Numbered from the stretch's first letter, positions 11,391 to 24,404 are shown. The stretch: DNA of 64,000 bases from Sphaerolaimus hirsutus (GCA_964036195.1 OZ038453.1:1116001-1180000); one strand, 5' to 3'. Notes: generated by a model not told the origin, from the sequence alone. Numbers and translations are program-made.

Positions 11391-11612
11391 TATACTCGGC
11401 GTACATGATACTCTGCCCTCGCACTGATTTATGTCTCGTGTTGGAAGCGTGCCAATGATTATTCGATGTCAATCGATGTCAATATGTTAAAGAATAACAT
11501 TATAACAACCATCAATTTTGTCATCTTTTTATGAAACTCACACGCGTTAGCCATTGTTGGCACACTTCCAACGGGAACCACGCGTGCAAGGTGTCAAGTA
11601 ACTGGAGTATAC
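11391..11612. mobile_element. R18 element, inverted partner of 3662-3910
   Basis: TATACTCGGCGTACATGATA to ACTGGAGTATA. Confidence 0.75.
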
Positions 11613-11984
11613 ATGCGGTGAATTGGCATAGAAAATTACATTTTCTGTAGCCGGACATGTTTCGAAGAGTGTCCGTAAAACCGAGTACTAGTACCTATGT
11701 CAATGTATTTAATCAATACTCAACACATAAAAAGTATACATACTTTTTAAGTAAAAGTAAATACATTTTCACAGCTAAATTATAGCACATGCAGTGCGCA
11801 AATGTCCGAAACGGTACAAACATGCAAAAGACCCAGTAATTTTGTAAGCATTTCACCATTGAAAGGAGCCCATGTAATTTGTATAGATGTAAATTACGTA
11901 TACTCTGCGGACCGCAAAGTGTGCGTTTAAAATTACTTATGTCTTAGTCGAAAACGCGCGGGCAAAAACACTTTCACAAAAAAG

Positions 11985-12090
11985 TACCGTATTTCCTCGA
12001 ATTACCCCCCCCCCCCCCTCGAAATACCCCCCTCAAAATTCTCACTCTGAAAAAATAAACCCCCTGGGGGTATTTCGAGGAAATACGGTA
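11985..12090. mobile_element. R1 element, minimal 106-bp copy
   Basis: TACCGTATTTCCTCGAATTA, a C-homopolymer arm, then GGTATTTCGAGGAAATACGGTA. It is almost all arm with no core, which shows the minimum form of the family. Confidence 0.85.
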
Positions 12091-12309
12091 CTTCAAAAAG
12101 GCGGAGTCGCGAGCAAGTGACGAAATTTTTTCCTGGAACGATTTATCTTTTTCTTGGGACAACTTTTATCTTATTTACGATGACGTCATGATGGAGGGTT
12201 TCGTTCAGAAAAATGCATAGTATTTATGAGATCCTGTATTTTTGGCACAAGTTTACAAAAAAAATGGAAACTGATTAATCAGCATTGAGCTCATCTGAGT
12301 TGACCGGAA

Positions 12310-12599
12310 TCACAGCAAAAATGGGTGTGTGATGCGCGGTGAAGTGACTTCACGCAGACGCGCAATGTCAGCGTGAAGACACTTCACTGCATTCCAGATG
12401 CTTCACGGCACTTCACGAACCATGCAAAGTATGCTGTAAAGGTTCGTGAAGTGCACTTCACGAATTTCAGTCTTCGTGAAGCTAGGTGAAGTGAGTGGAA
12501 GACACTTCACAGAAAACTTCGTGAAGTGTGTAGAAGTGAGTGGAAGTGTCTTCACAGAGCGCACTTCCACACACTTCACGAACCCATTTTTTGCTGTGA
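12310..12599. mobile_element. R13 palindromic element with GTGAAGTG/CACTTCAC units
   Basis: TCACAGCAAAAATGGGT at left and ACCCATTTTTTGCTGTGA at right. The interior is an irregular mix of GTGAAGTG, CTTCACG and CACTTCCAC units in both orientations. Confidence 0.75.
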
Positions 12600-12872
12600 A
12601 TGAGTGAAATTTATGTGTTTAAATCAAATTAATCGGTTTCCGAAATTTCGACTGTAAATTATAACAAAATATTGTGTTTAACAATTGCGTAGAAGAAACG
12701 TCTTGAAAATATTTCTCGGTTTTTATTTGCTCAACAGAAATATCTAGCAAGTGTTGTTTCCATGTTTTGAACAAAATAAAAGTAAATCATAATGTGTGTC
12801 TTCGATTTGCATCACGAGACGAATGTTGTTGTTAGCACATCACAGAATCATGAACTTTTGAATTCAGTGGAA

Positions 12873-13021
12873 ATCACTCCCAGACGCTGTAAAATATAGT
12901 GTCACGCAAAGTGCCTAAAGTCATGTATTTACATGGCATTTTACATGACTTTTGACACTTTGCATGACATTTTACACTTGACATTTTACAGGGCATTTTA
13001 CAGGGTCTGGGGCGGCACAGG
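12873..13021. mobile_element. Family-A element, intergenic copy
   Basis: ATCACTCCCAGACGCTGTAA ... TTTTACAGGGTCTGGGGCGG CACAG. Confidence 0.65.
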
Positions 13022-13111
13022 TGATAAAATTTGGAGAAAATGTCAGAATCCCCCCTTCAACATCAGAAATGACCCTTAAGATTGAACACAAAGATTTCAT
13101 GATTTAATGGC

Positions 13112-13345
13112 CCTACACACACTAGTGTTCACCGTGACGAATGTGAAAACTGAAATGGCCACATGGCGACATCTAGCCTACTCTTTTTGCATGCTATTTA
13201 TGTTTTAGTTTTCAAATTTTAACCTCCATTAATTTTAATTCAAATTTAATTTAAATTAAATCATTCAACCGTGTTCATTAATTTGTATTTTGAAAAAATT
13301 CAGTTTTCACACAAAGTCACAGTGAAAACTGGTGTGTGTGGGCAC
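13112..13345. mobile_element. R10 element
   Basis: CCCTACACACACTAGTGTTC ... CAGTGAAAACTGGTGTGTGT. Same interior as 5699-5955. Confidence 0.8.
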
Positions 13346-13749
13346 AATATTGAAGGTATAATCAATAGTATATGGTAGTTACCATATACTTTCATTACTG
13401 ATGGTATCCACTTTAGCAAAAATTTACATTAGCTCAACTGAAGTAAATCATGAGAAAGTCATCAACTAGAAATATAAGCTAAAATGTTTCTAATGTCAAT
13501 AAATGCATTATGATGTGGGACACATTTGGCTCTGTATTCATGTATACTCATGAAATTGAATGCTTTACAAAGAATGTTACCGTATTTTGATGAATAAAAT
13601 CACAGAGAAAAAATGCACCAAATTTACTCATACTTCACTTCATTCACTTGACCAAACCATAGAAATAATACTTTTAGTTCTTTATTCAGACGGAATACGG
13701 TAGATTTTATAGTAAAGTATGCACTCAACGGAACAAATATATATCTACA

Positions 13750-13996
13750 TACCGTATTTCCTCGAATTACCCCCAGGGGGTTTATTTTTTCATAGTGAAA
13801 AGTTTGAGAGAAAAACGAGAAAAATGCAACAATAACCACCATTTATAAGTTTTTACAGCCTTATATAAGGATGTAGATGGTATAAACGATGTTCTAACGT
13901 AACACAGTAAGTGTTTTGAACGTCTGTTATGCATTCCTCGGACCACAAATTCATAGTGCCCATTTTGTGGGGGGGGTATTTCGAGGAAATACGGTA
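13750..13996. mobile_element. R1 element, subfamily with unique core
   Basis: Core (CCACCATTTATAAGTTTTTA; CGATGTTCTAACGT) is shared with the copy at 20994-21239, so these two are a young subfamily. Confidence 0.85.
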
Positions 13997-15575
13997 TGTG
14001 TATTCATATGCAACAAAATGCATTTTCATGTCATGAGATATGTAGCTGAAATTTACAATGAAAAAAGCGCGGCACGTAATGCAAACTTGTGAAATTTCAA
14101 GCACTGGATTATTAAGCATTTTATACAACTCTAAGGATAAAAATCTTTTTAAAGAAGTCATGTAACAAATACAAAATTGTTGAAATACTTAGCAAACTGT
14201 TCGCAATGCAAACATGCTATAAATAAACAAGAAATCTAACAAATACCAAATACCCGGGTACCAATGTCACTTTGTCAAGTGACTATACAGAGTTGTCAAA
14301 ACAAACTTTAAAAAAGAAGTAAAGTCTACATGAATAAAATTGTAATCACTTTCAAAACACAACATTTTACGTCATTGTCACTTGACAAAGTGCAGAAAAG
14401 TTGTCACTTGACACCATGCATGCAACTTGAATTGAGTCACACTGTAAACACTAGACTCCAAATTCAGCACACGCTGAATCAAGCAAATTTGGGAAGGCCC
14501 TGAAGCGCCCGACTGTATGAAATGACATGAAAGCTTGATTTTTGCGTGCTGTGTGGAGATGGAAAACACTTTTTTGGTAATTTTTTGAAAAAAAATATTT
14601 TAGAGAAAAGTGGTAGATTTACTTTTGTAGTGTTTCACCAAATAGGTTTTTGTAAATTTGCTTTCACAATTTGAACAAAAAACTAAATGGTTGAAAACTT
14701 TATCTTAGGAACATGTATGTCAAAGTACTGATAAAATACACATGTGCACAGTTTCATTGAATGTCATTATAGATATCTGAATTGGCTTACAGGGAATTCC
14801 AAATATCATCAACCCCAATAGAAATGTATATTAATTCATTAACATTAAAATGAAATTTCACACAAACGTTATTATCGCACTTACTATGTATATCAAAATA
14901 ATTTTTGATGTGATCATATTTATTTCTAGCCATATCCCATGACTACAGCGTTCAAAAAACTTAAAATAAAGAAATTTCTGGGTTTTCCAGAAAAAAAGTA
15001 ATAAGTTAATTGCATGGGGCCATTTCCACACTCCGTATGACATATCAAATCAACCCGAAATGTATGCCATTTTCCCAATTAATTTTACATACTCAACTTC
15101 TCAAAACAGAAATGTACCTGTGTGAGTTTTCTGTCCAAAATGAATGTGAAAATATTCAATATTTACATTTACATTTACACTTTCCAAAAATACCAGTACA
15201 CTCAATTCGCTTGCCAACTCTAGGCAAATTTGAGCACGAGTGCAGATGTGCTGTGTGCCACTGAAGAAAGTTCTTTATGTGTTGGCAATAAATTAGAGCC
15301 AAAGCCATCATACTCCGCAGTTACAGCTTTATTCAACTGACTGCACACTTTACAATGAAATCTACCATATTCCATCTGAATAAAAAGACAAAATATACTG
15401 TTTTCTGATCTGTTTATGAATTGCTCTACTCGGTGCAGGTGAATTTAGTGCACAATTTTCATTGCGGCTTTATTAATAAGAATACGGTAACATTCTTTGT
15501 ACAGGATTCAATCTGATGTATACACACTAGTGGGTCCAGGTGAAGCGTGAGACAAATCGAAATAAATATTTTACA
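13997..15575. other. Unassigned AT-rich DNA
   Basis: 1.6 kb without a recognisable gene or complete repeat. Contains GTCACTTGACAAAGTG-type stretches (14260-14410) that may be eroded hairpins. Confidence 0.4.
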
Positions 15576-15958
15576 TACCGTAAATCCTCAAATAAGTCCC
15601 CCCCTCGAATAACTCCCCCGTGTAAACTGACTGAGGAAAAAATAAACCCCCCCCCTCGAATAACTCCCCCCTCTTTTATGGGTAGGAAAGAAGTCCATGT
15701 ATAAAAAACGTATGTATGTATATGTTCATAAAAAATTGCATTATTTTGCAGTTGATGCACACTAGCATTGATTTCATTGCATGGTTTACACGTTTATGCT
15801 ACCTATTTGTATTTGACCCCATTCAAATGATATATGGATCACGCTTTTTACTCAATTTTCCGTCGAAAAAATACCCCCCCCCCCCTCGAATAAGTCCCCC
15901 TCAAAAAATTCTGAGGAAAAAAAAACTCCCCTGGGGACTTTTTCGAGGATTTACGGTA
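15576..15958. mobile_element. R1 variant (TACCGTAAATCCTCAAATAA)
   Basis: C-rich arms with CTCGAATAACTCCCCC units; ends TTTCGAGGATTTACGGTA. The sequence of the ends and the units change together (AAATCC/GGATTT), suggesting homogenisation between arms. Confidence 0.75.
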
Positions 15959-16298
15959 TCCACAAATTTCAAAGAATGAATACCTATATCACAAATTTAC
16001 GTGTTTGCAGCTCGCAAATAGCCTTTACGTCAGAAGAGAAATTGGTGCAATCGTGCAATAACTTTAACAATTTTTTTGCAAATTACGTAAAATGTAGACA
16101 TTACCATTTTAAAAACATGGTGTGAAAAAAATCACCCGACGGAAATGTGAAAGGCAGAAAATTTGCACCCATCAGAAAACGGAACTGGAAAAAGTGAAAC
16201 ACCGGAAAACGGAATTTGGAAGGTGTAAATTGTGCCTACAGAAATGGAAAAGTTGACACCAGATACTACAGAGCCTTGCTACTTGATGGGAAATACGG

Positions 16299-16610
16299 GT
16301 GCCAGTTCCTCAAAACGAGAAGTGAGAAGTGAAATGGCAAAGGCGAATTGATATGGTAAATGCGAATTGATATGGTAAAGGTGAAGTGATATGGTAAAGG
16401 CGAAGTGAAATGGCACGTGAATTGGCCAGGGAAATGGCAAGTGAAATGGCAAAAGAATTGGCAAGTGAAATGGCGAAAGCGAAGATAAATTAGATTTTAT
16501 TTTTTTACTTCGCTTTTGCCCATTCCCTTGCCGTTTCACTTGGCCTTCACGCTTTCACTTCGCTTTTGCCATTTCACTTCTCACGTCTCATTTTGCGGAA
16601 CTGGCACCAG
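16299..16610. mobile_element. Family-B element with tandem interior
   Basis: GGTGCCAGTTCCTCAAAACG ... TTTTGCGGAACTGGCACCAG. The interior is GAAATGGCAAAGGCGAA-like tandem units in both orientations. The right end is an AG acceptor-like terminus. Confidence 0.8.
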
Positions 16611-16759
16611 GTCACTTTAAAGCTAAAAAATGACTCGACTGACTAACCCTCACTGCCCGCAACGATGCGGAGTTTTTTTCTGAACGAAACACGTGATTAA
16701 TAAAAAAAAGTTGAAGACATGATTTCAGACACACAACACCCGCTTTTTCATTTTTAAAA

Positions 16760-17072
16760 TACCGTATTTGCTCGAATAATTCCCCTGGGTAATTATTTTT
16801 TGATCAGACTTTTTTGAAGGGGAACTTTTGCAAGGGGGGAATTATTCAAGGGGGGATTTTTATTCTGTCAAAATTGTCAGGCATGCTTCTTTCAACTCAT
16901 TTTATCAAATACGCTGTATTTACAACATAACAAGCCATTTTTGTCGTTACAATTACAAACAATAAATTTGACATATGCCCAATTATTCAACCTCACTCAT
17001 TATTATTCATAGAATTATTATTTTTCAAGAGGGGGAATTATTCAAGGGGGAACTCTCCATGCAGATACGGTA
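16760..17072. mobile_element. R1 variant (TACCGTATTTGCTCGAATAA)
   Basis: GGGGGAATTATTCAAGGGGG units; ends GCAGATACGGTA. Confidence 0.75.
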
Positions 17073-17850
17073 CTTTCTTTTTTTTGTGAAAGTGGGTGCA
17101 TAAGTATACTGCTCGCGCGACCATGACACAAGTAATTTTGGACATAAGTATCTTGTTACGTGTATTTACTTGCGAAATTGATGCCCAACAGAGTTTAAAA
17201 GAAAACGGAAAAAAACGGAAAAAAAGTCACGGCAGCGCTAAAAAAGCCCGGAAATTTCCGAACGCCAATTCAGCGAACAACGAACATGGATCCGGCACAA
17301 ACAAACTCTAACGAGTGTCCAAACTGAAATGTGTGATTTTCAGCTGATTGTGAACATGCAAAAAAGTGGGAAATGCATGGATCTCTGCAAAGATTTTGAA
17401 GGGAGATTTTTGAGTACCGTATATTCGTGAATAGCGTCTCCCCTTGAATAAACCCCTGTGTGAGCGATATGAGAGAAAAGATCCACTTATCTGCCGCACA
17501 TAGCGTTGAAAACCCCCCGTTAATTTTCAGAAAATATAATTAATTGTAATTTCAGAAACATTTCCAAAAATAAAGAAATAATGAAACTCTCTAAAAAAAA
17601 CCTGGTCAAATATACGTAAATAACAATCTTATACGTTTGATGGATTTTCTGATATTTTCAAATATCTCTCAAGAGACTATCTTTCACAAACAAAATACAA
17701 TTTGATCTCATTGGAAAATCTTGAAGTTTTTTATAAAGTCAGATATTTTTTCAATGCATGTCTCACATAAGCTTTGCAAATATTTAGAGTGATATTCAAT
17801 TAGTAAACTAAATACATCATGGATCATGATAAATATTGAACATTTTAACG
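17073..17850. other. Unassigned DNA with one basic open frame
   Basis: A 71-codon frame at 17096-17311 ends KENGKKRKKSHGSAKKARKF followed by about 18 residues. It has an AG (CCAACAG) before the basic part, but no other exon was found. Confidence 0.2.
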
Positions 17851-17852
17851 GG

Positions 17853-18058
17853 CGTGCCCGATACGCACATATGCCCGTTTTTTTCGTTTGACACTTTTTC
17901 AAGTGATTTTCAGAAATGAGTAAAGTGAAAAAAAGTTACGCAATGACATTAGTAAACTTTTTCACTTCACTCATATCTGAAAATCACTTGAAAAAGTGTC
18001 AAGTGAAAAAAACGGGCATATGTGCGTATCGGGCACGTGTGCGTATCAGGCCTGCCCC
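17853..18058. mobile_element. R7 long-hairpin element
   Basis: GTGCCCGATACGCACATATG ... GTGCGTATCAGGCCTGCC; about 80-bp arms with core GCAATGACATTAGTAAAC. Confidence 0.85.
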
Positions 18059-18284
18059 CATTTTAACAGCCTCAAGTTTTACAAACATAAAGTAATAAAA
18101 AAGATAGAAAAAAGGTAGACTAGAAATTAGTTATTGGACTGAACGCTATACAAGGAGTGTCACCGTATTTTGAATATTAAAGGGGCGTGGAAAACTGCAT
18201 CAAATTTACAATCTAAGTGTGAAAAAATTTTTTTTTTTTCATGGAATATCAGAATAGGTTTCAATGCAAAATGTGTGGTGTCTG

Positions 18285-18641
18285 GACTATTGACGGAAAA
18301 AGCGCCAGGAGTTTGGCGCCAAGCGCCAAAAGCTTCATGGCGCTTTACCAAACACGGGGGTCAAGCGGCAAAGGCGCCAGAGCAAAATGGCGCCAAGCGC
18401 CAGAAGCGCCATGGCGCTTTTTGCTTTGACGCAAGCGCCAAGCGCCAGCGCCAGGCATTTTGTTCCTGGCGCCAGGCAAAAATAGCGCCAAGCGTCAGAA
18501 ACGCCGTGGCGTTCTTTATGGCTGTGGCGTCAAGCGCCAATAGCGCCACAGAAAAATAGCGCCATGCGCCAAGTGCCATGGCGCTTTGTCATTTGGCGCT
18601 AGCGCCAGGCGCCAGCGCCATGGCGCTTTTCCATCACTAGA
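18285..18641. mobile_element. R3 (GCGCCA)n hairpin
   Basis: Left end degraded (TTGACGGAAAAAGCGCCAG); right end GGCGCTTTTCCATCACTA. The interior is a mosaic of AAGCGCCAAAAGC and TGGCGCTTTT. Confidence 0.75.
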
Positions 18642-19003
18642 CTATGGACCATAGCTCACTAAAATCACTATTTATTTATCTTTAGCTCGGAGACGCTAAT
18701 TAAGCTGATATTAGCATGATATTTAGCATTTTTGAGTAAATATGCCTAGGTTAAAAGTCTGGCATAAAAAATTATTACTCGGGGATATATTCAAAACAGA
18801 TTCTATCTGAGATTATTACGTTACACGCGTTAATACAGTACAGAAGCATCAATGTGCCTCTACACAATATCGAAATTTCATAACTTTTTGTAAACTCAGA
18901 CCAGCCCTGGGTTCACCGAAACGGGTTATTTTTCTCTCCGTCAACTGCAGTTGACAGACTTGTCATTCTGGTGAACTCAAATGCGTTCTATTCTTAAATA
19001 TAC

Positions 19004-19197
19004 TCGGTGGACAGCACACTTAGTATGAAAAATTACCATAACCCATCTGAATAAGGGACCAAAAATTATACAGCTTTTGACCAAAATACGTATTTAGTTT
19101 TTACTATGGAATAATGAATTGTAACAAATTATCACAAGATTTTATTCATTAAATTATGGTAGGTTTCCATACTAGGTGTGCTATCCGCAGAGTATAC
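19004..19197. mobile_element. R18-like element
   Basis: TATACTCGGTGGACAGCACA ... GTGCTATCCGCAGAGTATA. Confidence 0.65.
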
Positions 19198-19511
19198 TAA
19201 TTACAATTCAGAAATCAACGTCACAAAATTAAAACCTCGGTCAGCTGAGAGATCAAATGAACATTCAGGTGTCGATTTTCAGCAGCTATAATTTAGGGGA
19301 CAGAATGGCACAGAATGTTACCATAATATTGTGAATTAAGTGACGTGGTAATAAAAACTGTGTTAAATCTTCCCATATTGAAACCAATTTATTGTGGTGA
19401 AAAAATGTTTCACTTTTGCTTTACTATTCAGATGGTACTATTACTAATTAATACATTGTGTACATTGCATGCATAATGCACATCATTGCAGATTTTCGAC
19501 TGGAAAGAGGG

Positions 19512-19976
19512 GCAGGGTTTTAGTAGGGGGGGTGGGGGGGGGGGGGGGGGTTACACCCCCCAAATCCGCCAGCTATCTATCTATCCCGGAGGCAAAATTT
19601 TGGGCTACTATCCCCTAAACCCCCCCCCCCCCAAATCGGCCAGCTATCTATCTATCTGGAGCGATTTTTCAGAAACTATACCCCAATTTTCGCTCAAAAT
19701 CGCTATTTTTCATACCTTTATATAGATTTTCACCTCCAAAATCACTAGTTCATGCATCTAACTGCCTATTTTCAGCCATTTTTAGTACTATATGTCCTTA
19801 TATACCCATTTTTCACCTACTTTTAGCCATTTTTCTCCTTTTCCTCCCTTCTATGCCTATATATTGAACCCCCCCAACCCCCCCCCCAGAAAATGTTCAG
19901 CTATGTATCCCTCCGGAGGAGCGATTTGCTATCTATATGAACCCCCGCGCAGGGGTCCAAATCTACAAAACCCCTG
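19512..19976. mobile_element. R5 element (CAGGGGTCTC-type), divergent left end
   Basis: Contains the family blocks CCAGCTATCTATCTATC, TTTTGGGCTACTA, CAAAATCGCTATTTTTCATA and CTCCGGAGGAGCGATTTGC. Confidence 0.7.
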
Positions 19977-20039
19977 AGGAGGAGGGTATTACGATTCAAA
20001 GAGGAGGGATATTACGAGAAAATACGGTACCTACATAAT

Positions 20040-20361
20040 GCCTGCTTCAAGTATTTAGTAAATGTAAAACTGCAATAACTCATGCTCATAGAATGGACAC
20101 AATGCAAATGCTAATTAAATACACAAATATAACAATGTTTAGTAATCAATGGTTAGCTAATTATAAATCATTATTTAACTAAAAACAGCTTTAATTATTT
20201 TGCATGCACTTATATTCACAATATACCACAATTTGTCAGAATACCATATAGCAATTTCAACCTACACAAACACAAAAGGCCAAACATTTGAAAAAGTGAC
20301 TATGAGTGATGGATTATGCAGTTTTAACCACTAAAATCCAGGATTTCTGTGTGGATGTGGA
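20040..20361. other. Unassigned AT-rich DNA
   Basis: Nothing supported. Confidence 0.4.
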
Positions 20362-20668
20362 TAGCGTTCCAAAAATATGTTTTTTTTTCAGAACATATAA
20401 TTTAATATAATCATAGAAAATCTCTCTAAAAAAATAAGATAAAATCAAATCTGCCTGAAGAAAATCCAGAGAAAATCCAGAGACAAAATCCAGAGAAAAT
20501 ATAATAAAATATAAAGGAAAGATTTGTTTATATGTATTTTCTCCTCATCAAATAAATTTTTTTTAATCTCTCCGAAAAAAAACAGAAGAAAAAAATATAT
20601 AAATAAAAGATTGTTATAGTTCCTGATATTTGAAAAATATAAATCTCCCAGAGATTTTTGGAACACTA
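20362..20668. mobile_element. R6b element (TAGCGTTCCAAAAAT ends)
   Basis: TAGCGTTCCAAAAATATG ... GATTTTTGGAACACTA, with an AT-rich interior of AAAATCCAGAG units. Confidence 0.65.
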
Positions 20669-20867
20669 GATGCAAATTATATTCGGGACCCAGACAACGG
20701 GGGGGTGGGGGGTGAACTCACAAAAAATCCTCAAAACGTACTTCAGATGGCAACTATATTAACTTATTTATTTCATGCCTCACCCGGGAAGGAAATAGCG
20801 GCCACCCCCCCCCCCCAATCCCCCTACGTTCTTGCTAATAACTACCGATTAGATCTGTATTGAAAAG

Positions 20868-21735
20868 CGCCATGGTGATGGCGTCTTGCTGTGGCGCCAT
20901 TGGCGCTACTGTTTGAATGGCGCAGGTGCAAAAGCCCTGTCGCTGGCGCTCGGTCAGGGGTCTTCTAGATTTTGACCCTCTGGGGGGTCCATATACCGTA
21001 TTTCCTCGAATTACCCCCCGGGGGTTTATTTTTTCAGAGTGAAAATTTTGAGATGAAAAACGTGAAAAATGCAACAATAACCACCATTTATAAGTTTTTA
21101 CAGCCTTATCTAAGGAGGTAGATGGTATAAACGATGTGCTAACGTCACACAGTAAGTGTTTTAATCGTCTGTTATGCATTTCCCGGACCACAAGTTCATA
21201 GTGCCCATTTTGAGGGGGGTATTTCGAGGAAATACGGTAGAAAGCAAATCGATCTTCCGGAGGGATCGTTAGCTGAAACAAAATTTTGAGGGGGGGGGGG
21301 GGTTTGGGGGGGTTCAATATATATGCTTTTTCGAGGTATAGAAGGAAGAAAAGGGAGAAAAATCGCTCAAAGTAGGTGTAAAATAGCTAAAAATGGGTAT
21401 ATAAGCACATGTAGTACTAAAAATATCTGAAAATAGGCGGTAGACACATGAAATAGTGATTTTGAAGGTGAAAATCTATAAAAAGGTATGAAAAATAGCG
21501 ATTTTGAGCGAAAATGGTGGTATAATTTCTCAAAAATCGCCCCAGATTGGTAAATAGCTGGGCGATTGGGGGGGGGGGTTAGGGGGTAGTAGCCCAAAAT
21601 TTTGCCTCCGGGATAGATAGATAGCTGAGCGGTTTGGGGGGTAACCCCCCAACCCCCGTTGCTACCCCTGCGCTTGGTGCTAGCGCAAAAGCAAAAGACG
21701 CAATGACACTTGGCGCCAAAGCCCTGTTAACATCA
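20868..21735. mobile_element. R3 copy carrying nested R5 and R1 insertions
   Basis: Left AAAAGCGCCATGGTGATG and right GTTAACATCACTA are R3 halves. Inside lies R5 20955-21670 (duplication CGCTCGGT/CGCTTGGT), which in turn contains R1 20994-21239. Three-layer nesting. Confidence 0.7.
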
Positions 21736-21739
21736 CTAT

Positions 21740-22048
21740 TACCGTATTTGCTTGAATAATCCCCCTGGGGGATTATTATTTCGCCAGACTTTTTTGAGGG
21801 GGAACTATTCGAGGGGGGGAATTATTCAAGTGGGGAAATATTATTTCGTCAAAATTTTCAAGCATCCTTCTATCAAGTCATTTCACGAACTATGCATTTT
21901 TATAACAAAAACGTGCCATTTTTGATGAAATATTTTTAAGGGGGGATTATTCGAGGGGGGGAATTATAATTTCCTCACTCGTCTTACAGGGGGGATTATT
22001 CGAGGGGGGGGAATTATTCAAGGGGGAACTATTCAAGCAAATACGGTA
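21740..22048. mobile_element. R1 variant (TACCGTATTTGCTTGAATAA)
   Basis: Arms of GGGGGGAATTATTC units; ends CAAGCAAATACGGTA. Confidence 0.75.
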
Positions 22049-22363
22049 TTTACCAATATTCAATGTGCACGCAAAAGCAGAGCGGGGATAAAATGCCTAA
22101 ACACAAAATGAACATGGATTAGGAAAATATAAATACCAGGGATTAATGGAAAGAAAATGATGTACAGTTTCAGTGGAATTTCCGCATGAATTGCTATTAT
22201 TTATGTGCCTGCAAAAGTTGCAATATTCGTAAACAGTTGGTGTAGAGTACGGAATTAATTGAAGCAAAAACCGAGGGTCAAGTTTTATGCTTCAGTTACA
22301 GAATTTTTGTCCACACCATTACCGTTCATTTATCAGCTTATGAGTTTATCGTCATTTGTCTTA

Positions 22364-23184
22364 CAGGTGACAACTTAAAAGTGCCCTTTGAAATGTAAAA
22401 TGTCACGCAAAGTGTCAAAAGTCATGTAAAATGTCACGCAAAGTGTCAAAAGCAGGGGTCTCCAAGATTTTGGCCCTCGCGGGGGCTGGATAGATAGCAA
22501 ATCGCTTCTCCCGAGGGATAGATAGCTGGAAAAATTTTCTGGGGGGGCTGGGGGGCAAAATATATAGGCTTTTTCAGTGCATAGAAGGCCGAAAGGGGAA
22601 AAAATCGCTAGTACTTCGTTCAAAGTGGCTAAAAGATGGTTTAAAATGGCTAAAAACAGGCATATAACCATGCATATAGCCGGATAACAAGATTTTGAAG
22701 GTGAAAAACTATAAAGAGGTGCGAAAATTGGTGATTTTGAGCGAAAATAGGGGCAAAATTTCACAAAAACCACTCCAGATAGATAGATAGCTGAGCGATT
22801 TTGGGGGGGTCTTTGGGGGTAGTAGACAAAAATTTTGCCTCGGGATAGATAGATAGCTGAGCGGCCTCCGGGATAGATAGATAGCTGGCGGATTTGGGGG
22901 GGGGGCAGCCCCCCCCCCCAGCCCCCCCCCCCCCCTAGGAGACCCCTGGTCAAAAGTCATGTAAAATGCTCTGTAACATGTAAAATATCATGCAAACATC
23001 AGAAGTCGTGTGAAATGTCCTGTAAAATGTCATGCAATGTGCCAAATGTCATGTAAAATGTAAAATGCCATGCAATTGTCTTAAGTAATGTAAAATGGCC
23101 TGGAAAATAGTAAACATGCAATTTTCCATGACTTTGACACTCTGAATGGCATTTCAAATTTTACAGGGTTTGAGAGTGGCACCT
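22364..23184. mobile_element. Family-A element interrupted by R5
   Basis: Donor-like left end ACAGGTGACAAC, right end GAGAGTGGCACCT, arms of GTAAAATGTCA. R5 22453-22948 sits inside with the duplication GTCAAAAG. Confidence 0.75.
22453..22948. mobile_element. R5 element, 8-bp duplication
   Basis: CAGGGGTCTCCAAGATTTTG ... TAGGAGACCCCTG, flanked by GTCAAAAG. Contains (GATA)n-like TAGATAGATAGCTG blocks and CCGAGGGATAGATAGC. Confidence 0.9.
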
Positions 23185-23189
23185 ACTGA

Positions 23190-23970
23190 CCACAATCTGT
23201 AACTGGCATGAAAAGTGCTAAGTGGTAGAAAAATATAAAAGAAAGTTAAAAAAAAGAAACTGATAGTAAACTAGTGTATGCGGCAAAAATACGCGCACTA
23301 TTCCTATCCCATATTTACTTTTTTTGTCAGGCAACTTAGGTTAAAATTGAATTTGGGGTCAGGGTTGAAAAAGCTTAAAAATGAACACAAAGTAAATACC
23401 TGAATTAAGCAAAAAACGATAGCGCTGAGGAATTTTCATAAAGATTACCCATTCAATGAATAAATTCCCCCAAGAACTTCTTGGAAAAAGTCGAAATATA
23501 GGTAAAAATTACAATGACTATATTAAAAAGATGAAAAATGGGAGCTTGCGACCAAAAAACTTTCATAAAACTTTCATAAACTTTCAAAAACTTTCATAAA
23601 CTTTCATTTATATTTACTATTATTCCATAAAAATAATAGTAAATATAAATATCATAATAATAAAATTGCATTTAGCAGATGGCAGCTGGCACGCATAGCC
23701 AAAACAGCAAAATAAGCATTCCAAACATTGATTGATTGACAATGTGACACATTTACAGTGATGTATAACTGGTCATAAAGGTGTAGATTAGAGTGTAGAG
23801 TCCACTTTATAATGGAATATACCATATCCCATCTGAATAAAGAAACGAAACATTTTATTTTTCCCCCTCACAATTGGCATTGAAAAAACTCGGGAGTTAT
23901 ATATTTAAAAAAAATTTTTCCAGAGATATTTCTATATTGTCGTTTTCTCTACAGCTTACAATGGGGTTGA
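23190..23970. other. Unassigned DNA with a small ACTTTCATAA tandem
   Basis: ACTTTCATAAA is repeated about four times at 23560-23605, followed by a short palindrome ATTTATATTTACTATTATT / AATAATAGTAAATATAAAT. Confidence 0.45.
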
Positions 23971-24404
23971 TACCGTATTTCTTCTAATAGAAGAGCGCCG
24001 TTCTATTTTTTTCGTCAACTTTTTTACCTGCCGTTCTGTTGGAGGTGCCGTTCTATTGGAGGCTGCCGTTCTATTTTTCTCACCGATTGTTTCACACATT
24101 TCTCATGTGAACATGAGCCTTATTTTTAATGGAGCTTGAGCAATATTTTAATGTAAGAGCATCAATTTGACATTTAGCAGCTAATTGAATGCTTTGAACA
24201 TTCTCACAATCCATTTTCTACTTATTTTTGTGTTTTGGCACACTCCCAACATAATTTATACCTGCCGTTCTATTGGAGGTGCCGTTCAATTGGAGGCTGC
24301 CGTTCTATTGTTTTCGTGAGCGCAAAAATGTGCCAAAACCTGCCGTTCTAATTGGAGGTGCCGTTCTATTGGAGGTATGCCGTTCTATTAGAAGAAATAT
24401 GGTA
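23971..24404. mobile_element. R1b element (TACCGTATTTCTTCTAAT ends)
   Basis: Arms of GCCGTTCTATTGGAGG units; ends TTAGAAGAAATATGGTA. Same outer ends as R1 but a different arm unit. Confidence 0.8.

Noticed and set aside
17096..17311. Basic 71-codon frame as a gene
   Set aside because: No second exon, no known motif, between repeats; kept only as an unassigned region.
22375..22953. 192-codon minus-strand frame (also 50850-51401 plus)
   Set aside because: Identical peptide blocks (FRSKS, RFSPSKS) recur in every R5 copy in both orientations; this is repeat DNA without coding constraint or splice context.
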